From Paraspadella gotoi (taxonomy: Eukaryota > Chaetognatha): a stretch of DNA of 64,000 nucleotides. The notes under the pieces were generated by a model. That model had not been told where the DNA came from. It did not search any database and saw nothing but the letters and a program-made list of their open reading frames with translations. The stretch lies in the NCBI GenBank assembly GCA_051294375.1, contig CM119267.1, positions 20,213,476 through 20,277,475 on the forward strand, written 5' to 3'. This document shows, piece after piece, positions 57,455 through 64,000 of the stretch (position 1 is the first letter of the stretch; every line of letters begins with the position of its first letter). The position numbers were made by a program, and so were the translations under genes.

Positions 57455-60400
57455 CTAAATAAATAAATAAATAACATTAATCACTGTAGAAATATGCCAT
57501 ATTCCCAAAGTGTCCACCATCGCATGATTCGAATACAATCCACGTGATCCCTAGCGCATAAACTACCGAGCATACATAATATAGAATTATAAACTGAAAT
57601 GAACACAAAAAAAGATTATTAAGCTAGTAACTTCTGTTGTCCACGTGTCCCTGCCGTGTATCTCAACCAGTAATGGACACCCTATGAACTCGGCCTTTTT
57701 CTGCACTTTTAATTCGTCCCATCTTCGACTAAAAGCTTTATGTGAGTTGCTGTATATTAGGGTTCGTCCTTTCACTGGATTTCTAGTTGACAAGCGATTC
57801 GGAATACTATTCTCGCGAGTAGCTAGTATCTCTAAAAGGCAAGTACCAGCTTTTTAGTCGGTCTAGGTGACGGTTCAGCTTGATCATCTCGCCACTTTAC
57901 GTTCAGAATACTATTGTAGTCACTAAGATAATCAGCAGTCAGAAAAAGGTAACTGTGACTGACTGCGCAAGAACGAATGAGCAAAAATGAATAGCTATAA
58001 GTTAATAATACTCGTGTAGAAAGTAATCAAATACATATTTGAAACTATGCTTACATCGTAGCACTCTATATTTTATATATCGTATATCAAATCTAAATTA
58101 TAAAATTGCAAATCAATCAAACATTAAGTTATATTCGTGCCCGTGACGTGTCCAACCCTGTTCGATACTTATGAGCAATGTAATGATCTATTATAGAGTT
58201 TATACGTTTATTACTTAGATTATCCACCTAGATAAGATTCGAAGCCTTCATGTGTGTCTATGAATTACTTGGCTAAAATTGGCTTCCATGAACTGTATGG
58301 TAAATTATGCGGATATGTATGCAGAGACACGATTTTCTTTCTCATATATTTGGTGGTTGATAATCGTCTATTCCTTCTTCTCCCCTCTTTTTCAATATTT
58401 TTTATCTCGTCCCATATTTGTAGCTTACGATCTGTTCCGAGTTCTGTCTTGACAATACCTGCCCAGACCAACCTCATACAGTCATTGTTCGGTTTATATA
58501 ATATGCAGTCCTACCTTATCTTTCAACATACAGAGGAACACTAGAGAGAATAGTCATCGAATACTGTAAGTTGAATATAATATCAATATCGATCAATCGT
58601 AAAGTAGAATGAATACGGTTCAAAAAATCTGTTAAAAGAGAGAACAAAATAGTGAGCACTTATGGCTAATGACAACGAAAAACGATAAAATGACAAATGA
58701 AATAGGAGTCTTGACAATCGACTATCGTGTCCAATCTACACAGCGCTTAGCTCAGGTCGTAAACGATCAAACCTTTATGGAAAATTCGACATATCTATAC
58801 ATCAGCAGGACTTAAGTTTGAAATATCGTAAAACCTTTAGTATGGTGTAGTTTCTTACAATTTACTTTCGAGTAACATTTTTAAGTACACTGATTAAACC
58901 CACCAAGATTATCAGCAAACACTGCGACTCTGGCGACAGCAAAATCTGGATAGCTAATTTGCACAAGGATGTTAAAGATTTTTTTGTATATCAAATATAG
59001 CGTGCAGTGGAGCTTGTTAATTCAAAATAGCTTGCTACTTCCGACGCCAAGCGCAACTTAAGAATGCGATAAGCACAAGAAGACACTTATGAAATTTTTC
59101 AGTTGTGAGGAAATGTGTATGAGGATGCAGGAATATGTGGCCGATATGTATACAAAGAACGAAAAAACTAGAATATTTGAACGCGGAAAAGAGATACTAC
59201 TATTATTTATAGTACTTTCCGTACAACACATTTTCGTTTGTCACAGCGAGAAACATGGCGAAAACTGAAAAGATTATCCAAAATTGCTCTGAGCTTGATC
59301 TTTATAAAGTGTTTGCGTCTCGCTTCATGCGTCAACTGAAGTCGAGCTATTCACAATCACTCTCACTGCATCCCACAATTCTTGTTTCACATATCCTCCA
59401 CCAACTACGATCTCATTATCTCCGCTCTCAAAACTTTTCTCTTTCCATCGCCTCCCCGATTTGCTCGCTCGGGCAGAACTTTATAGTCTTTGCGTTTAAT
59501 ATTTAATCATTTAATATCCGCGTGAGATATATTTATTTATTTTTAACCTCTACGCCTTTATTAATCTTTCAGCCCTCTCATTCTTCGGTTCTTGTTCTCC
59601 CACTTTTCTCCCGATTTTGCCCATAACTCTACTTAGGGCATAGTGTTTTTTCATCGATGCTCTTTTTTTTTGTAGTTGGAGTAGGATTGTATTAATAGAC
59701 AACAGAGGGAGAAATATTAAAACAGATCGAGATAAAAGGAAAAAAAAATTTTTGAAAGGAGAGAGAGGAATGAGAAAAACATTAGGGAGAAGAAAAAACA
59801 AGTTTGGCATGCCATTGCTTATCATTGCGGTATTTTAATTATTAAAAGATTATTTAATTACACATTAATTACACGTTAATAATATTTAATTTAATAATAA
59901 TTATTTCAAATAGTTGAACACATTTTTTTCCAATTAAACTCATTTCACTCGGACGATTCCAGCGAAACTTGATTTTCTGCTTAATCACACACTTCTTTAC
60001 CACACACAAAAATTTCAAGTCAATGGCCCAATCCACACGAAATGCGTCAGCTAAATGACGAGCGGACGCATCATGGCTATTCTATATTGATGCGATATAA
60101 GGCACAAAGCATAAATAGACGGAATGCTGATAAGCAGATCCGGCTAATAAATGATGAAAAGAAGGATGATTATAAGAATGGAAGGAAAAAGAAAGGAGAT
60201 AATGGACATATAAACTCTCTGTAATTCGTTTCTCCTGATTTCCTTTGTGAAAGTGTTTAAAAAATATTAACTATCAATATTTTGTTTAAAAAACATTACC
60301 GTTCATATTACTTCATTACTCTGTTTAATCATGATTTACTTTCATACAATGTAAATATTAAATTATCCATCGTCGGGGTTTATTAGAATTTATGTGGTTT

Positions 60401-61088
60401 TATATGTCGTCTATTATGTGCGTGCTATTAAAATATGTCATCGATTAGGCTGAGCTTACTGAGAGATCATTGCATTCTGATTAGATTCCGATGCTTGCTT
60501 TTGCTTACCAACCAGTCCAGACCATACTTGATCCCAGAGACTTGCTTTTACCTGATTGCTGCCCGCAATATTGATAGACGAGTCGAAGACGATGACCTAA
60601 CGAGCCACGACCAAATGAACCATTCACCGTTTAGAGGATAGAAATTCCGCAGTCACGTAACTATTACTCGTCATTGAGCCGTACCAATGCTGATTCTGTA
60701 TTTATCTGTTATTAAAAGAAACAAAAGTTCAAGTTGTAAAAGAACAAAAGATAAAAGAAGTTTTCTTTAAAGGAAAGAGAAAAGATAAAAATTAAAATAA
60801 AAAAAAAAATGAAAAAAAGAAGAGAAAAGAAAGGGCGCCAAACTGACGCCCACGCGCCGACAACGCCGACAGCGGCGTCAGCGCCGACCTCGCTCTCCAA
60901 AGTCTTGCGCACTTAGCTTTTTTTTTTGCGCGCGCATTGCACGTACATCGCCGCTCGCAGATGGCGTCTTGCTGCCAATTTCACATCCGTGGCGCGCAAA
61001 TCGAGTCTTCGTCCATCTATCGCGGTCTATGAGAGCTCGGAATTTCGCTTGTGAGTCCTCCGTGTTGGGCTGAGGTCCTCATTTGGAC
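57455..61088 (-). repeat. Inverted copy of 40,300-43,240, noise decreasing to the right
   Basis: Reverse complement of 40,300-43,240. The part at 57,455-59,250 is heavily altered; the part after 59,400 is close to identical. The change of quality within one copy suggests that two sequence sources were joined, not that one half mutated faster. Reading frames here have no support. Confidence 0.8.
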
Positions 61089-62540
61089 GCTGAATTATGC
61101 TTACTCCCCTTTTACTCATGTTCACACACACTTTGGCAAAAATCTCTTTCCACTATTCTCTTCTCTCTCACATCTCATAATCCTCTCTCTCTTACTAATT
61201 CTCTCTCCTCTGTCCTCTCCTCTCTCCCCTGTCTCTTCGAATTAGTCTCTTTACTACAATGTCTTACCTTACTTTAATTCATAAACTCACTTTAAGACTA
61301 TTTCTTTTAAAATTAAGTAAGGTATTCTTCTCTGTCGCCGGTTCGGATACCTTTCTACTCCATTTTCCTTTCATCCACTCTTTTCATACTTTTCTATTTC
61401 TTGCCCTGGCCTGCTCTCTCGTGCGACATTGTTCCTGCTCCCCTTCTGCTGCATCTCATCATCCGATTTTGTGGGCCAACGTATCCTCTATTGGACAACA
61501 CCACGTTAAATTCTTATAACTCGGTGGCCCACTCATCTATCATATAGACAGATCATTTAACTCATGTTACCGGACTCTCTCAATCTCCGCCGCCGCCGCC
61601 GCATCGACAGTTCACCATGCCTTTAATTATATCAATGGGCGGCTCGTCTGAGTCACTGCCCGCCATACCCGCCGCATTTGTCCCCCGTATCGCAAAAAAC
61701 ATATATCACGACAGAATAAACATGGTTCTTTTTATTTTCCTCCCTTCTGATCTTCTCACTTTCCACATGTTCGTTTAGTCCGCTCTTTTGGCTATTATTA
61801 TCTAATCCATATCCACTAGTTTTTTTCCCCGTTCGCAACCGCATGTCTTTCTCAACACAACCGGGAGGATGCTCTTACACGTTTCCCTTATGGGTCATGA
61901 TGTCGTGCCACCCGGCGTCGTCCACTGCGTGCATCGATTTCCGGTTATCCGCGCCTTATTCTGTCTCATCCTCGTGATTGCCGGCCACACAGAATGCCGA
62001 GCGGCTCTCGGCAGAGATTAAAATACGTAGACTCTGTCACTTTTTGCTGCTTGCGATAAATACCAATTCCCTCAGATACACTGTAAACCAAGATAGTACT
62101 AATTATAAAGTAAATTTTCGTCCCAGACACGATCAAGAGTGGACATAGAGTATAGGCGAGCCGCGGACGAAGGTTAGATCCAATTTCTGTGGAACTGAGA
62201 TTTGATTTTTTGTGATACTATGCGTGCTATGATGCGCGTGAGGGTTACTCCTTTTTGTAATTTCAATCTTGATATTCTCTGTGTTTTTTTCTGATTTTTT
62301 TGTGGTTTGTTCTTATTGTTGATATATTTTCCCAGCAGGCCCCAATTTTTTTTTTGTTCGTTTTTTGGGTTTTTCTTACTACCTCTCCTCTAACTCTGTA
62401 CTGAAGGAGATATGATTATACATAGGTATGGCAGGCACAGGGAAGAAGAAATAAAAGGAAGAACTCTCTTCACCCCCAGTGACTAGAAAATCAAATCGGA
62501 ATGATAGAAGTAGTAGCCAGCCGTCCGAGAGAAGAAGCAA
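61089..62540. other. Stretch without recognised gene or duplicate
   Basis: CT-rich at first, then mixed sequence with a short 'cgccgccgccgccgca' run at 61,588-61,603 and 'tttgtttttctgattttttt'-like T-rich DNA near 62,290. No convincing frame is seen. The erratic composition resembles the low-quality DNA on either side. Confidence 0.4.
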
Positions 62541-63282
62541 AATGTTTTCCTAAATTGCAAAAGGTCGCAGATGCAAGCCTCACGGCGAGCAAAAAAAGTC
62601 CGCAAAAAGGGGCAGAGGTCGACAACCGCGGACTCGGAGAGACATGTCAAAACTTGATCCGCGATGTGACGCGAAACTAAAATTCATGTAATTTGTCGCG
62701 GTCCCCAGAAATCTCTTGTCTGGCCAAAATCGTTTACTGATTTGCAGATTTTACACATCCAAACCCCCCACCAGTTATGTTAATTCAACTAAGAAGTTGA
62801 CATCAACCATTGATAAACACACGAGAAATACACTGCGCGCTAATACGATCAACGAATCCGCGTGACGTTCGGCCCGACGGCGCCAATTAGACGAGGATGA
62901 CCGCAATCGTGACTAAAGAGGATGGATGCGTAACTCGTGACGTGAAAATCGCACGTGCGCCCTCAAGGTCTCTTGTCAGCGTCGTTTTGCGTCTTGTCGT
63001 CTCTGTTTTTCGTCAATCGTCGACAAAGGTTAGAAGTTTCTCATTTTCAATTACTTAATTCTTAACACCTCACTGGAAAACATGGAAGTAACTAAAATTT
63101 GAACAACGTCAAATTTGATCTTCGTTTGTTTAAAATACAAATAATATTCTTGTAATGCGAACAAAGATAGCCTAAGCGCCAAAAGACAAAACATCGAATA
63201 TTATTTTACACGCTTAAATAAGGTAAAAAACAAAGAAGGACGAGTAATATATTATTTGTCACGATCGCTACACGTTAAACAG

Positions 63283-63284
<2 letters not shown>
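62540..63284 (+). repeat. Noisy direct copy of about 26,910-27,560
   Basis: 'cgcggactcggagagacatg' (62,627), 'gatcaacgaatccgcgtgac' (62,848), 'attagacgaggatgac' (62,886) and 'cgctacacgttaaac' follow the order of the left palindrome arm, with many indels. It ends in a GA tract that joins the inverted copy of 54.1-54.8 kb. Confidence 0.8.
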
Positions 63285-63323
<39 letters not shown>

Positions 63324-63732
63324 AAAACAAGTTATTAGTCGACAAACAACAAAAACCGAGAGCAAAAAGAAAATTGGGAGAGAAGGCGGGAAAGAAAGGG
63401 AAAAAAATGGATTAGGTTTGAACTATGAAGATGTTAGTTAGTTGGAGATGTTGTTCTATGTATCTATCTATATATCATTCTATCTTTCTATCAATCAATT
63501 ATTATTTTATTATTACTTTATTTATCTATTTATGTATGTACATTGAATAAACACAACGCCTCTCCCGATGAGAAAAACTCAAGGTGAGCGATTGAGACAA
63601 AAGAGCAAAAGTTGAATAATTCAAGAAATTTCGAGTTATGTACTTTCTTCTTTTCTCTCCTCCCAAAACGTCAACGGTTATTGTGATGCGTAAAATTACG
63701 TTATGGCCCGCGGTCTTTTTCTCTGTCTCTTC

Positions 63733-63763
<31 letters not shown>

Positions 63764-63859
63764 CTCTCTGTCTGTCTGTCTCTTTCTCTCTCTCTCTTTC
63801 CCTCTCTGTCCTTTTTTTCTCTTATCCTCGTATTTGCTTTCGGTTCACTTCATCGATAA

Positions 63860-63941
<82 letters not shown>

Positions 63942-64000
63942 CCCTGCCCCGAGCTACCTGCTCTGCCTTTTGTTTCCCTCCCTCTTTCGCCACCATCCCG
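63285..64000 (-). repeat. Inverted copy of 54,060-54,780, cut by the window end
   Basis: Begins in (GA)n at 63,285-63,318 and ends in (CT)n (63,735-63,945) followed by 'ccctgccccgagctacctgc', the complement of 54,136-54,158. It probably continues beyond the window. Confidence 0.9.

Overview
This is eukaryotic, almost certainly metazoan, nuclear DNA. It is AT-rich with islands of CpG-rich sequence. It holds very long CT/GA microsatellites, (CGT)n arrays, minisatellites, telomere-like interstitial repeats and metazoan-style promoter motifs (CCAAT, CRE, RFX X-box, E2F-like sites, AGATGGCGG). No long conserved gene can be read. The strongest protein signals are short candidate exons, several of them broken by one-base indels between duplicated copies. 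I cannot name the species. I recognised no rRNA, tRNA, CRISPR array or viral gene.

Layout. 1-2,290: unique AT-rich DNA with copies of a dispersed repeat ending in (GGAC)n. 2,290-21,960: nested duplications of three blocks. A = 2,460-3,601 and 13,912-15,102 (direct). B = 3,627-7,380, inverted at 18,192-21,960. C = 7,381-10,470, inverted twice at 10,471-13,800 and 15,103-18,190. Only 13,912-21,960 carries A-C-B in one run; the first A copy stops at a 25-N gap at exactly the base where the second runs on into C. One C copy alone carries a 629-bp Tc1/mariner-like element with a TA duplication, and the other two copies keep the empty site. B holds a CpG-rich promoter-like region with an RFX X-box, a 46-bp tandem array of promoter-like modules and the best candidate exon. 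22,000-26,235: unique, gap-rich, CpG-rich. 26,276-40,230: a 14-kb palindrome turning in a GA microsatellite near 33,300. 40,300-43,240: a segment found again, inverted, at 57,455-61,088. 43,240-54,060: mostly unique, with two candidate coding segments (44.5-45.1 kb), a 29-bp minisatellite (45.4-46.2 kb), a coiled-coil-like exon (46.2-46.4 kb) and an AT-rich 2.6-kb inverted repeat (46.7-49.3 kb). 54,060-64,000: mosaic of error-like copies of 39.7-43.2 kb and 26.9-27.6 kb, joined at CT/GA tracts and bracketed by an inverted pair (54,060-54,780 and 63,285-64,000).

Reading. Paired copies differ mainly by one-base insertions and deletions, also inside otherwise coding-like frames, and many junctions fall in CT/GA tracts or at 25-N gaps. 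That fits long raw-read gap filling with fold-back reads better than functional divergence, although real palindromic duplication at microsatellites cannot be excluded from one sequence. The most biological signals are the TA-flanked transposon with two empty sites, the promoter-like 46-bp array, the X-box region, and repeated AGATGGCGG motifs that overlap candidate start codons.
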